Assembly: GCF_035582795.1 (NCBI RefSeq)
Contig: NC_134365.1
Span: 81,201,635 to 81,265,634, forward strand
From: Mycteria americana
Lineage: Eukaryota > Chordata > Aves > Ciconiiformes > Ciconiidae
Reading direction: 5' to 3'
Length of the DNA stretch: 64,000 nucleotides
Part shown: one piece after another, positions 37,089 to 48,475 of the stretch
Numbering within the stretch: position 1 is the stretch's first letter
Layout of the letters: every line of letters begins with the position of its first letter
Notes under the pieces: model-generated
Told to the model about the DNA's origin: nothing
Seen by the model: the letters and a program-made list of their open reading frames with translations, nothing else
Databases searched by the model: none
Translations under genes and position numbers: made by a program

Positions 37089-37145
37089 ATGCGGGGCGTC
37101 ACGACTGCCACCTCCCTGCCAGCGGCGGGGAGCGAGGGGAGGCGG

Positions 37146-37199
37146 CCGGGGCCGGGGCCGGGACCGGGACCGGGACCGGGACCGGGACCGGCGCCGGGG
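37146..37199. repeat. Hexanucleotide array (CCGGGG)2(CCGGGA)5 plus variants
   Basis: Nine consecutive 6-base units: two CCGGGG, five CCGGGA, one CCGGCG and one CCGGGG. It lies in the CpG island, 57 bases from the predicted exon 1 donor, so it would be in the 5'UTR of the minus-strand transcript. Read in different frames it gives Gly-Pro or Arg-Asp type dipeptide repeats. The unit is a permutation of GGGGCC and GGGACC. Confidence 0.85.
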
Positions 37200-37243
37200 C
37201 CGTGCGGCGCCACCGGGCTCGTGGCGCGGCCCCGCCCCCACCT

Positions 37244-37249
37244 CACGTG
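37244..37249. promoter_or_regulatory. CACGTG E-box
   Basis: A perfect palindromic E-box of the Myc/Max and USF type inside the CpG island. A second copy lies about 70 bases away. Known binding preference only; occupancy is not shown. Confidence 0.4.
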
Positions 37250-37315
37250 CCGCCGGGACGGGGCGGGGCCAGGCGCGCGGGCGCCCGTCCAGGCCGCGGC
37301 GTCACGTTGCGGCGC

Positions 37316-37321
37316 CACGTG
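37316..37321. promoter_or_regulatory. CACGTG E-box, second copy
   Basis: A second perfect CACGTG in the island core, close to a TCACGTT half-site at about 37302. Paired E-boxes next to a GC-box array suggest bHLH-zip and Sp-factor input, which is inference. Confidence 0.4.
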
Positions 37322-37370
37322 CGCCGCCGCCGCCGCCTCGCGGTCCCCGACGGCGCGTGCGGCTCTGCCC

Positions 37371-37407
37371 GCGGGGCGGGGCGGGGCGGGGCGGGGCGGG
37401 GGGCGGT
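37371..37407. promoter_or_regulatory. Tandem GC-box array (GCGGG repeats)
   Basis: Six GCGGG units in tandem followed by a G run create overlapping Sp1-type GGGGCGGGG boxes. The G tracts also fit an intramolecular G-quadruplex on the plus strand. The position, just upstream of the predicted exon 1 region on the minus strand, fits a core promoter role; this is inferred from known TATA-less CpG promoters. Confidence 0.6.
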
Positions 37408-37439
37408 GCTGCAGCGGCACTTCGGCCCCTCCCGGTGTG

Positions 37440-37473
37440 GGTGCCGGTGCCGGTGCCGGTGCCGAAGCCGAAG
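37440..37473. repeat. Hexanucleotide array (GTGCCG)4 then AAGCCG units
   Basis: A second 6-base tandem array in the same island, with GGTGCC-type units giving way to GAAGCC. It is short and not certainly transcribed. Confidence 0.7.
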
Positions 37474-37678
37474 CGTGGGCGCCCGCAGATGTCGGTGGTG
37501 ACTCTTGTGGTGCGTGGCGGGGGGAGAGCTCGTGTTCTGCGCCAGGGGAGGTATGAAGAAGGTACTGCTGATGAACCGTCCACGGCCTGGAGAGTCGTGG
37601 CCAGGCTTGGTCACATACGTTTGTCTATCATCATAATCGACACTGTATTTTCCTGAGTTTTAGTAATATTTAGCATTT

Positions 37679-38185
37679 CATAGAATCATAGAATCATTAA
37701 GGTTGGAAAAGACCTCTAAGATCATCTAGTCCAACCGTCAACCCAGCGCCTCCATGCCTACTAAACCATGTCCTGAAGTGCCACATCTACACGTTTTTTG
37801 AACTCTTCCAGGGACGGTGACTCCACCACTTCCCTGGGCAGCCTGTTCCAATGCTTGATAACCCTTTCAGTGAAGTAAAATTTCCTAAAATCCAGTCTAA
37901 ACCTCCCCTGGCACAACTTGAGGCCATTTCCTCTCGTCCTATCACTTGTTACCTGGGAGAAGAGACCAACCCCCACCTGGCTACAACCTCCTTTCAGGTA
38001 GTTGTAGAGAGCGATAAGGTCTCCCCTCGGCCTCCTTTTCTCCAGGCTAAACAACCCCAGTTCCCTCAGCCGCTCCTCATCACACTGGTGCTCCAGACCC
38101 TTCACCAGCTTCGTTGCCCTTCTCTGGACACGCTCCAGCCCCTCAATGTCTCTCTTGTAGTGAGGGGCCCAAAACTGAACACATT
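37679..38185 (-). mobile_element. CR1 LINE 3' fragment, antisense
   Basis: About 500 bases of the CR1 3' end in reverse orientation, starting with the ATAGAATC tandem tail at 37680. The coding remnant on the minus strand reads the same [14 protein letters not shown] block as the copy at 10566. The 5' truncation is near 38185. It lies just outside the CpG island, about 115 bases beyond its edge and upstream of the predicted CDK-inhibitor promoter. The copy looks fairly young (few disruptions). Confidence 0.95.
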
Positions 38186-41100
38186 TCTACAGAAGTAAAT
38201 TGTTTTCATGTTTTAATTTCCCAGTTGCTCTCAGAAGACTTGTGAGGCAGGCTGAATAATCCCTTTGTGGGAAGGTAGGTCTGTATTATTTACTCCCTTT
38301 TTCAGGTTATGATACACAGGCAGAAGCAGGCAGGGGTTTTGTTAGCGTTGGGGGAACTCCGTCTTTGGAGCTTCCCTTTCTGAATTTGAAAGGCCTGCTT
38401 GTTTTTATTCCTCTGGGTTTCTGTACTGATGTTCAAGAGCAGGAAGAGAGGAAAGAACTGGAGAAAGGCTGCGGTTTTCTTTAGTTTATTTACAAAGCAG
38501 GCAGAAAAATATCATTAACGATCAGAAAGGTGAAGGCTTGGGCTGAGAAAGGGATACAAATATTAATTCTATGAGAACATGACTGCTGTTAAATTCAGGC
38601 AGCAGAGCCCTTTTTCCCATCTTCCCCCACCCCAATGTATAAGATTTCCACTGTACTTTCATATTCCACCCCTGAGCGTTACCCCTGCAAAGGCAATGCC
38701 AGAACTTTGCTTTATATCTCCCCCTTCAAAACCATCTTTAAACGCCTGTGGGGGAAACTGGACACGGCGTTTTGCATCTCCGTGTGGATCGTGACCGTCC
38801 CCAGGGTGGGAGAGCTCTTGCAGCCGAACCCGGCAGCGAGGAGGGGGCAGAGCAGAGCCTGGTGGTGTTCCCTCACATCTCCCCGCCAACGGTGGGATGC
38901 AGCCCGCTGGTAGCACTGGCCACGCCATCACCTTGTCTGCCTTCGGCTGCAGAAGCTGGCGTGCTTAACCATGGTGTGGGGACAATGTTGAGCCTTTCCC
39001 ATCAGAGGAGCCCACAGCTTTTTCCAGCCTCCATATAACCCTCCCTCAAGCCCCTCATAGCATCCTTACATGCACCCACCCGCTGCCCCGCGTGCCCTTG
39101 CCGCACACCCAAACCCACCGTCGGCAAAACATAGTACCCCAAGACGGGGAGTGACTCCACTGGGACTCTGCAGTGGGAGACTGGGCGTTGGTAGCTGGTG
39201 GAGGGCTGAAATTCCCCCCCTCAGCCCTCCCACCTGTGGAACGGGGAGACCCTTTTTGCTCCATTTTCACTGCAGGTGCTCCTGCGCTAGTCCAGCATTT
39301 CAGTGTCGAGGCTGCAAAAGGAGAGCTTTCTTTTTTAAGGTTTAGTGGCAATTTCAGATGTTAAGAAAACCTGCCTCTATCTATGTTGTTACATCTGGCA
39401 AAGTGCATTTTGGTTGTCCTTCATCTTTTAAGAAAACCTCGTGTTTTAGGCAATTTTTTCTCGAGATTGTTCCTTTGTCAAATCACAAACTATGAAACTG
39501 TGTGTTTTGCTGGCAACATTCGTTTTTATTGTAGTCTAGGTAAAGTAATTTCCTACGGAAGTAGCAATGCCATTTATGTTAGGGCTTAGTTTGTTTCACA
39601 GAAAATTGAACTCCTTGGAAACAGAATTCCATCTTTTCTTACTGGATTTTTTTTTGGGGAAGATCAAATTAATAATACAGTTTCTGGCATAGCTGCGTGT
39701 AATCATGTGCCTTATCTTAGGCACGTGTATATATTTGTGCCAAATGCTGTGAATCATCTTTTTAGCCGTTTCCAATCACGATCTGAGGTTTCATAAGATT
39801 ATAAAGGCAATTCATGTTTAAGCATCACCTCATCCTCAAGGTTCTGCTTTTGGTTTGCAACGTGCTTTTTACAGTGGATTATTCCCCAAAGGATTATTCT
39901 CCGAGTTAGGTTTGCCATCCGTTCTGAATTTCAGAGATCACTCATGCTTTGATGTCTCTTGCTCTCAACTTGATACACACAATTCATTGATAGCAGGAGA
40001 AGACAACGGGATGACGCAAGGGCTTGCAGCCGAAAGAAGGCCATATGTATGTATCTCTCTTCCAGTCATGTACTGGTTGCATCCTCCATATCCTTTGATC
40101 CATTGGGATCGGCACTTTGAGATGTGATGCTGGCTTTATAGTTCTAGATGGGAAAAGCGGGTTAAGAAATGACACAGTAGATCTTTACAAAGGTTTTTTT
40201 TTCTCAGTTGTGGTTGTGTAGAGTTTTGCAACTTCTTATTTTGGTGCATGGCAGTAAGAATTAAATAATAATAAAAAAATACAGTGTTTGTATTCCTGGA
40301 CATTGCATGACAGCTCAAACCAAAAACTGAATTAAAATGAAGGATGATGGTGGGTTTGGTGGGAGAGGATTGTTAACTTAAGGCAAGTGTGATAAATGTG
40401 AAGGGTGACAGCTACGTTATTGTTGTATCAGTTCTGGTCTCTGTGCACAGCTAAGGGCTTGTATTTTCTGTAACTTGCAGCCTTTATGAAGTGCCAGTGA
40501 AGCAAAAGACAAATTGCTGCACGACGCCAGTGCTCTCTAATAGTGTGTGCCTTGCAAAATGTAACTGAGTAACTTGCTATTTTCAATTAACTCTATAAGT
40601 GAAAAGATAAATGGAGGCAGAAGAATCACTGCTCCATTATCTATTCACCTGTTCACTGGAGATTAATTTTCAAATAGGCTTAGGAGTATTGACTATAACA
40701 TAAATCCCAGACATAAACACAGGAGAAATTAAGGGCTAGACAATCTTTCGCACTCCATTTATCCTCTTACACTGCATTTAAAATTCAGTCACAGAAACTA
40801 GACCCTGTAAGATTTTGACGGCATAGGAAAACTCCAAACTTTTTCCTCCCCCTCCACCCTGGAAAACAGGTTTTCCATTAGTTTTCATATCTGCAATGTT
40901 CCTCACCCACTGAAACAAAGCTACTTTTACTTTCTGAAGAGTGGGAAAGATATTCTGTGTAATTCAGTTAGCATATAGAAAATACAGCTAAGTATATTTC
41001 TTAGCAAGTATACCCTGTGTTAGAGATGGAGCAGTTACATGGCATTTTGCCTGTTGACATATCCCTGAGCAGGGAGAGCAAGAACAAATATTGAAAAAGA

Positions 41101-43073
41101 AAGCATATGTATTAAACAAAGAGGAAGGTTACTGCTGTAAATATCAAAAATACTTACGCAGATGTAACACAATGCTAGTGCAGGGAAATCCAGTACTGTA
41201 TGGAGGAAAGGAAAAATGTTTGGTTGTATGAAAAGGTGGTAAATGCAAAAGCATAGCTAGGAGCCTCTGTTTTGGGAGGGAGGTGGGGAGAGCCCTCTCT
41301 GCAGGGAGGAAAAAGAGGATGGTTATTGTGGGTGCTCTTTGTGAAGAGAAGTGGTGGTGTAGGTGGCTTCAGCTTGGGAGGGAGTGACTGCTCATAAGAT
41401 GGTCAGGACCCCCAAATTGCAATTCGTGGTGCCCAGAGCTGCATAGGTGAGACAACCCTGTGCTCTAGCTGGATTCAGTGTTGCATGGTGGCGGATGAGG
41501 AGGGCTGGGAGAGCAGGAGAAACAGAGAAAGGATGCGTTTCCTATAGAGAAGTGTGGTGTCAGCTGGCTGGTTGCTCTGTCAGCTCAGCACCCCCACCCT
41601 GCCAGCGCAGCACAGGCAGCTCAGGGGAGCGACCATGTCCGTGCCCATGCCGCCATGTTGGTGGAGAGGAGCTGGAGAAGGACTGGAATGGTTCGTCTGC
41701 AAGAAGTTAGGGACAATGTGCTGCCATGCCAGAGCTGCTGACCCTCCGGGGCAGGTTTGCTGGGCACTGGCAGGACGTGGCAAAGCAGCGAAAGATGTCA
41801 ACCCAAATCGACATCTCCTTCCCTCCTGTGTTTCTCTGTTGGTGCTGTGCTTGGTGCTCCCTGGTGCACTCCCGTATGGTCTTGCAGGTTGGGAGAGCCA
41901 GAGAGGAGAGTTCATACACCAACGGGAAAGGCAGGGAGAGAGTGCTGCCCATCACAGGCCTGCCCTGCTCCCTTCCGCGTGCTGGCAGGACAGCTGAAAA
42001 TCAGGCAAACAAAGGCAAAGGTGTGGGAGAATTTGCTGTTCGCTTCTGTCCATGGCCACAGGGCTTCCCTGTGACCGCGGGAGTTTGAAGCGGATGCTTG
42101 GAGCTGCCCTGTGCCACCCCTGAATCAAATTTTGGCACTCAGTCCTCGGGCAGCCAAATTCAGTCATGCCTGCCTTTTAGTCAGTTTTTTCTCAAGTGAC
42201 AAGCATCAAGACTACAAAACAAAGCTCCGTAAATTAGTAGCGTACTTCTGGAGAGGAGTTCTTGAGCTATATGTTGTAATGTCATCTGCCTTCGTTCACT
42301 CCCATGCAGAGGTGTCAAAGGTGTAAGTAGGAGATGGAAACACCGCGCTCCTGAGCATTTGCTTTTCTTCTCTTTCCCTTTTTGGGCAGCAGGTGCTATA
42401 GCTGATCTAAATCTAGGCATTACCTGTGAGGTATACCGTGTAAAGGAGTATGCAATGTTTTTGCCGTTGTCAGACCAAAGAGCACGTGCATCAGGAATAT
42501 ATACGGTACCCAAGGAGGCGTGGGTGCCGATATGACCCCTTGCTCCTCAAAGCTGCTGGATACTGAGCCGCGTGCTTAAAAGTGATTAGGGGTGAACTGC
42601 CAGAGAAACGGCCTGATCGCTTAGGCCTTGTTTCCTCAGGAGACCAGGATAAAATGGGAACAGGGGAATGATGTCAGCTGTAGTTTGCATTTTTTGTTCC
42701 TTTCTTAAAAATACTCTTATTTTTACCTGTATTTTCAATGTTGTAATCCAGAATTTACCTCCTTATTTAGGGTGGAAGCTACTGTGTGATGTTCCCAGTG
42801 AGTTCTGGAGAGTTTCACAGACCCAGCAGATATAGAGAAAATGGATTTATATAAATTGGTTTTGTAAAGAAAGCTTTTGGGGTGTCTGCAAGTCTAATCA
42901 TTATGGAGATCCAAAGAGTCAGCGTGTTTCCCACTAAGCTGCAAAGGTCACTTTGGGACCAATAGCAGCATGTGGTAGAAGGAGGGAAATTTTGCCAGGC
43001 AGGCTTTGTCCCATGCTTGTCCTGCAGTGAGAGGCAGTCCACAGCTTCTGTTTCCAATCCAACAGCCAAATTT
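38186..43073. other. Intergenic unique DNA
   Basis: No gene is recognised. A mildly GC-rich part at 38740-39300 has frames on both strands without domains. There is a possible L2/L3-type remnant at its left edge. Confidence 0.55.
38281..38330 (+). mobile_element. Possible ancient L2/L3-type remnant
   Basis: TATTATTTACTCCCTTTTTC followed by AGGTTATGATACACAGGCAG resembles the TATTATCCCCATTTTACAGA then TGAGGAAACTGAGGCA order of L2-type tails. It lies directly beyond the antisense CR1 fragment. Confidence 0.3.
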
Positions 43074-43236
43074 GCCCAGAGAGGTTGGGAATGCCCCATC
43101 CCTGGAAACGTTCAAGGTCAGGTTGGCCGGGGCTTTCAGCAACCTGATGTAGTGAAAGATGTCCCTGCCCATGGCAGGGCAGTTGGACTAGATGATCTTC
43201 AGAGGTCCCTTCCAACCCAAAGTCTTCTGTGATTCT
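43074..43236 (+). mobile_element. Old CR1 3' end
   Basis: Shows the CR1 terminal pattern: the CCATCCCTGGAAACGTTCAAGG block, the phrase around CCATGGCAGGGCAGTTGGAC, GATGATCTTCAGAGGTCCC and TTCCAACCC, then GTGATTCT as tail. It is of a different, older subfamily than the copies at 10566 and 58107. Confidence 0.88.
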
Positions 43237-44123
43237 AAATTTGATGGTATTTTTTTGCCCTTTTTTCCACTCTCCCAAAGCTGGTAGGAGCCTTAAGGAT
43301 GTGGGAAGTCCAAAGGGTTTCAGTCGTTTTCTCTCAGATGGACACCAGTGCAACCAATGCTCTGTAAGTGTCAGAAGCGATGAACCTGCATCTTAAGGAT
43401 TTGAGTCCTTTGCCCACTCTCTTGCCCAGCGAGCTGAGACACACGTGCTCTGTGGCAAGGATAAAACTATGCATGCCTTGCCTGACCAGCTGGATGCCAC
43501 CAGATTAGAGTACATGACTGAGCTCTGTTTGCTTTCAGCACTGGCACTTTAATTTGGCTGCATTTCCTTTATTCAGCTTCCAGTTTTCACAAAACTTGTG
43601 AAAACATCGTTTTCTTTTATATTTCTTCCCTTCTACCTAATGTGCCAACAGATTCCAAAGCTGCGAGGAGAGGTTTGGCAGCAGGGGGGATGAGGATAAA
43701 TCTCATTCGCTTTGGAGAGCAGGCAAAAATGGCAGCTGATTAAGAACGTGACAAATGCAGCATGTTATGGCTGTTATCTGCTCCCCATGCCTCCTTTTTC
43801 TGATTCATCCTATATATATGTATATGTGGGCATGAAGCCATGAAAAACAGGATGTAAGTTAGAGCATCTCAGTGTCTCTAGTGTTTATCTGGGAGGCCTG
43901 TGAGATCTGAGGAGCACAAGGTGGCCGAGGTCTCCCTACTGGGGACACAAGTGGTCATGGCTATCCTAGATCTTCTACTGCTTGTGCTCATAAGCTGGGG
44001 TATGAACTTGTAGTGTATCACTTGTTCGTGGTCACCTCTAGTCCATAAGTGTTAGCTTGCTCCCTGCCTTGGCTTTAGCGTGGGGCAGATTGCATGCTCT
44101 GAGGTGGTGGCCTGCTGTGGTTT

Positions 44124-44159
44124 GGACCATGTGCCAAGGACCATGGACCATGTGCCAAG
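44124..44159. repeat. Small tandem duplication, period 21
   Basis: GGACCATGTGCCAAGG occurs at 44124 and again 21 bases later with the same flank. Probably a slippage duplication. Confidence 0.85.
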
Positions 44160-46300
44160 GGCCCTTTCCGATCGGCACTGTGGATAGGAGTGCTTGAAGT
44201 TTGGTGCCCTCCATGCAACACAGTTCTTCAGCCCTACCTCAACAGGCTTTGCACCCTCAAACACCTGTACATGCTCTCATGCTACGCTCCAGGATGTGCA
44301 GCAGTTGCCACTTTGAACTGAAAAATAAATAAATTGGATCTTAAGAGTACCATACAGGGCTCAATGGGTACCTGGGGCCAAACGCTACACTGCGGGGATG
44401 TAAGCAGCATGTGCTGCTTAGCTTCGCAATCAGGGAATGGTCCCTGACCCTGTTTCACTTAGCGTTGTAGATGTTGCCTGTGTCTCCCCACATCTGTTTT
44501 GTTAGCAATAAAGGTGGGCAGCACATACGCCAAACTTCATTCAAAGCAAAATGAGGCTGTTCAACTATGATCATGGATTTGTAAGACCAAAGCGTGCTTC
44601 AGCAACGTTACCTGTAATAGCACAAAAAAGCCTATCTAAACATTAATCAGAATATTTTTTTTTGAAACCTCAACAGCTAAATAATTTTTCAGTTAAATAA
44701 TAATTAAGATGCTGCATAGGGCAATTTAGGCCAGCAGTAATTCTTTGAATGAGATTTTAAACCCTTGGCGATAAGGGTGGTTGGTGCGCATGCTGCCAAT
44801 GCCCTTTGGGGAGAAGTTGACTCATCATAAGGAAGGTGTGCTGGGCTGCAAGTTGCCTCTGGAAAGGCATTTACTTGGGTAGGACTCCATGGAAGGCTTA
44901 CATGAGAGAGCCTTGCGTGGGCTCTAAGTCAGACGTGAGCTGTGCATCCATGTTAGCCTGGTGTGGTGCAAACCGGAGGTGGTGGACCCTGTCTTGCAGC
45001 AGGGCTTGTACAAGGTGGCCTGGCACTGGAGGTCTTTCACGGCTGTCTGAAAACTACAGAGAACAACTTGAGTTTTTAAGTATGGTGCAGCTTCCTGAGG
45101 AAGAAATGAGCTTGACATGGAGTGGTGAACCTGGCCTCCTGCAACCTCTCCTCTGACCTAAACCTCTGGGAAATTTTCTCATTCTAGTTATTATCCAGTA
45201 ATTACGTGTTTTCCTACTTACTACACATAGCGCCAAAAAGGCAAGTAGTGGTGTTTGCTACACTGTAGAAAACATTCGTTAAAAATATGATGTCTTCCCC
45301 AGCATGGGATCTGGGTTCAAAGTTCTTGGTCAGTGTTTGTAGCTCTGTTCACACCTCTGTTTGTCATTATGTCTGAAGTTAATAGCTGGTCATATTTTAG
45401 CAGAGTAGACGTGGTATCTCTCACGTATTCAGTTCCTGCTAAAAGGGCTGTTTACTATGTGGGATGGAGCAAAATGTGCCATATCAATGTAGGACACAGC
45501 CTAAAACCAAGAAAGGCCATGGTTCAGAGACTGTGCTGCACTCCGTCGTTCACCATGACGTGGATCAGGCCTTTGAGTGACTTGGGAATGAAACTGAATT
45601 CCCCAAAGCCGATGTGGATGGGATGGGTCAGCATAAAAGGGACTGGAAGAGGAGAAGTACATCCAGAGGTGACCTCTGTTTCGTACAAGCTAGGGACTGT
45701 GAGAGACAGAAGAGATCCAGCATGACAGACCAACCCTTCCAATATGGTGGTCTGCCTGGTGCCTCCAGTTGGGGACCACAGGGGCCAGCTCGGATGGTCG
45801 CCTGCCATCACCTGAGGCCTGATAGTGAGGAGGGGAGCTCACAGTGCAGAGCTTTGTTCTGTTTTGTGATTTTTTTTTTTTTTCCTGGTGAAGGCATTCA
45901 TTTTTGCTCAGTCAGAAGAGCAAAGGCTTCTGTAACCTCCCTACCTTCAAAGCTGCCCCAGGTCTGTCAAGTCTTTGAAGAAAGACCTGATACTCAGAGA
46001 TGCACTGGGGCTTGCACTGGAGCTGGTACCGTCGTCACTGGGAGAGGCTTTGGGCTAGCTCTGCTCAGTTTTGAAAAATCCCACCTTCAATTTTGACCCT
46101 TTTCCAGCAATTTTGCTCACGCTCAGGACCAGCTTTTGGTCACCAAGCTGCTTCTGCGTCTGCGTCTGCGCTGGCTAGAGGGAGATCACAAGGGCTTGAA
46201 GTCCGCGTGCCTCAGCGCAGTGCCTGACGGCCAGCAGGTGAAAGAGCGGAGCTTTCCTCCCTGCGTGATGCTACGCAATTAGGTGCGTGGTGGGTGTTTT

Positions 46301-46405
46301 ATGCCTTCTCCTGGAGCATCTGGCGCCGGTCACTGTCTGAGACAGGACGCTGGGCTGGATGAAGCATCGATCGGTCTGCCCCAGTGTTGCAATGCTGACG
46401 TTGCT
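46301..46405 (+). mobile_element. Ancient CR1 3' end
   Basis: The stretch with GGTCACTGTCTGAGACAGG, ACGCTGGGCTGGATGAAGC and GGTCTGCCCCAGTGTTGCAA resembles the terminal part of old sauropsid CR1 subfamilies, where a similar sentence of motifs ends the element. Recognition is by eye only. Confidence 0.6.
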
Positions 46406-48340
46406 GTCTCCCTGGTGGGCTAGCGTCCTGTGATATCCTTCCAGCTGGTAACGTGCCCAGGACAGAGTTTTAGCCCCATCCGCCACTCGAGCTGCTTGCA
46501 GCCTCGGTGTAGCATTACCAAAAATAAAGCCGTTTGAATGAAACAAGTGTTTGGAAACGAACGGTCTCTCTCCCGCTCTCTTTCTCTCTCCCCCTGAGGG
46601 TGGCAGAGCATGCAAGAGCGGAGGGAGGAGAGGAGCTTGGCAAAGGCTGACCAGGGCACGAGCCCTCCCTCTTTTCCCTCCTTCTCCTCCTCAGGGAAGC
46701 ACAAACGAACGCTTACACCGCAGAGAACATGCTCACCAAAAAAACACCCTAATGGCTTCATCTGCAAAAAGAGCTCTCGGGATCAATTTCCCATCCCTTA
46801 ACCCATCGCCTGACATGCTGAAAGAGAAGAGAGTCAGGAGCCAAACACAACATGAATCAGATTAGGACCTTTCTTGGGACTTCTTTATTTTTACTTCAGT
46901 TTCCCCGTTTCAGTTACTTACCTCATTTCTCCTGAACACGAGGGGCAATAGCCCAGACAATGGCCTGTAACATCCTTCACAGGGTAGATTTTCTAGTCTC
47001 CAGCCCAAATGTTCACTCCTAGTTCTGGTTAGTCCCCAGCCGAAGCGGTTAGCCAGTTGGCTGGACACCTCTTCATACAGCTTATGCTTTTATCAGGGGC
47101 TGAAGTGAGCCCATACCATCAAGGGAGACAGCAGATTTTTTTTATCCTGTTTTCACATTATGCGCTCTGAAACAGCTCAGCTGGGACAAGTTAAGTCTTG
47201 GGGGCATGTGCATTGCTGCAGAAGTGTCAAGGAGGATTAAAAACAGGCACAGAAGTTCGACTCTTAGACTAACCCCCAGAAAATGCTAGGAGGGAAGCTT
47301 TTTGCCTCCGTGCTAGGTAGAAGGAGGTTAGAAACTGAGTGAAGACACTGTCTGCTGCCTTTTCATTCCTACAGTGTGTCTGGAGGTTACAGGCTGGGTA
47401 TACGTGCTCCGTAGTAAAAGAGAGAAGCATAAGCCAATTTTTCCCTGTAACAGAAAAAAAAGGCACAACGTTCAGCTAACTGTTCAGGCTAGAAAAGGTG
47501 ATGGCAGCAGTGGTGGTATCAGTTTAACAGCACGGGTATGCGATGGAAATACCATACCGATGCTTCTTTCGGTGTTGTCCCTGAGCTCCCTGTCTGACTG
47601 AGCAGAAGAGATGGGTGGAAAATGACATCAGCATCGTTTGGTTAAAGGATGATGGGTGGGAGAAGGGAGTAAGGGGAGGTTAGACTAGCCTGCTAGCATC
47701 TCAAACGTATTAAGGCAGAGGCGAAGGGGGGAGTGTTTCACATGGCACATCATGAGTAACAAGGAGCCAAACACTGGGATATAGGATATACAAAAGGAAA
47801 GTTTAGTCTCAGTTTCAGGAAAGATGTTCTGTCAGCTGTTATACTGTTGACTAGTTTCCCAGGGGAAATCACAAGGACAGAATTTTTTAAAACCAAACAG
47901 GGCAATGAAAATTCACAAGCAAAAGCAGTGCCAAACTGGCCCCTGCATGAACAACCAAGGTCCCTTCCCTTCTTTTCTGCCCTCTGTGGTTCTTGCTCCC
48001 CAGCTGATTCCTCCCCGTTAACCCTTGAACAGCCACAGTGTCTCAGATGCCTGTTAACATGGCATGTCCTCTCCCACTTGTCCTGCTTTCCTCCTGCTCT
48101 GTACTCTCCGTTCTCCTTCCGACGCTTGCTCTCCTGTCCTCTCCCAGCCCGCTACCTGCCCCCAGGGACCGAGCTGGGTCTCCTCCTGCTTCTGGTTCCA
48201 TCTTTCCCCTAAATTTTTGTGAGTTTCTTACTGTGGAGGACTGCAGTGTGCTGCGTTCCCACAGTAGTGGGTCACTATCCAGGAGATGTGGTTTTTCATC
48301 CCTAGAGCTCCATGCACCTGGCTAAGAGCGGGGAAGACTG

Positions 48341-48475
48341 TTACCCACATTTTGCTTATATGAGGAAGCTGAGAGGCAGCCAAGAGAAGAGGTTTACTTG
48401 AAGTGGCACGCTCAGGCCAGGAATGGGCTGACTCAGTTCTCTGGTATCCCATCCCAAATCCTTTCCACTGGCCCG
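48341..48475 (+). mobile_element. Probable ancient L2/L3-type LINE tail
   Basis: The order CCACATTTTGCTTATATGAG, GAAGCTGAGAGGCAG, a GGTTTACTTGAAGTGGC part, a CTGACTCAGTTCTCTGG part and CCTTTCCACTGGCCC follows the L2/L3 3'-end pattern (ATTTTACAGATGAGGAAACT ... CTTTCCACTA) over about 130 bases. It is better supported than the other old remnants in this window. Confidence 0.5.

Larger units (their letters stand above)
37089..37400 (-). other. Predicted exon 1 of the CDK-inhibitor gene (5' end not defined)
   Basis: The minus strand carries a donor with a perfect GTAAGT intron start at 37088, so the exon ends in CAT at 37089. Splicing to the acceptor at 33021 joins AT to G and creates an ATG in frame with the CDK-inhibitor domain, giving 146 residues that begin M-ESVLYTLAG. 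Unspliced, the same ATG is followed at once by TAA. No other ATG occurs on this strand from 37091 to 37560, so this would be the first AUG for any transcription start in the island core. The frame upstream of it is open but has no ATG. The 5' boundary is only a guess near the GC-box array. What I infer is the use of this donor with this acceptor; the motifs themselves are directly visible. Confidence 0.55.
36405..37565. promoter_or_regulatory. CpG island, likely promoter of the CDK-inhibitor gene, possibly bidirectional
   Basis: About 1.16 kb is very GC-rich with dense CpG, in sharp contrast to the AT-leaning flanks. It has no clear TATA box but has a tandem GC-box array, two CACGTG E-boxes and two hexanucleotide arrays. 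It overlaps the predicted minus-strand exon 1 and its donor. A weaker plus-strand donor-like AG|GTATGA at about 37550 leaves open a divergent transcript. The many long frames here on both strands are products of GC richness and lack known domains. Confidence 0.8.

Noticed and set aside
36388..37656. A 422-codon plus-strand frame and several others on both strands in the CpG island
   Set aside because: GC-rich DNA with few stop codons; compositional Arg/Pro/Gly/Ala sequence, no domain, overlapping in many frames.
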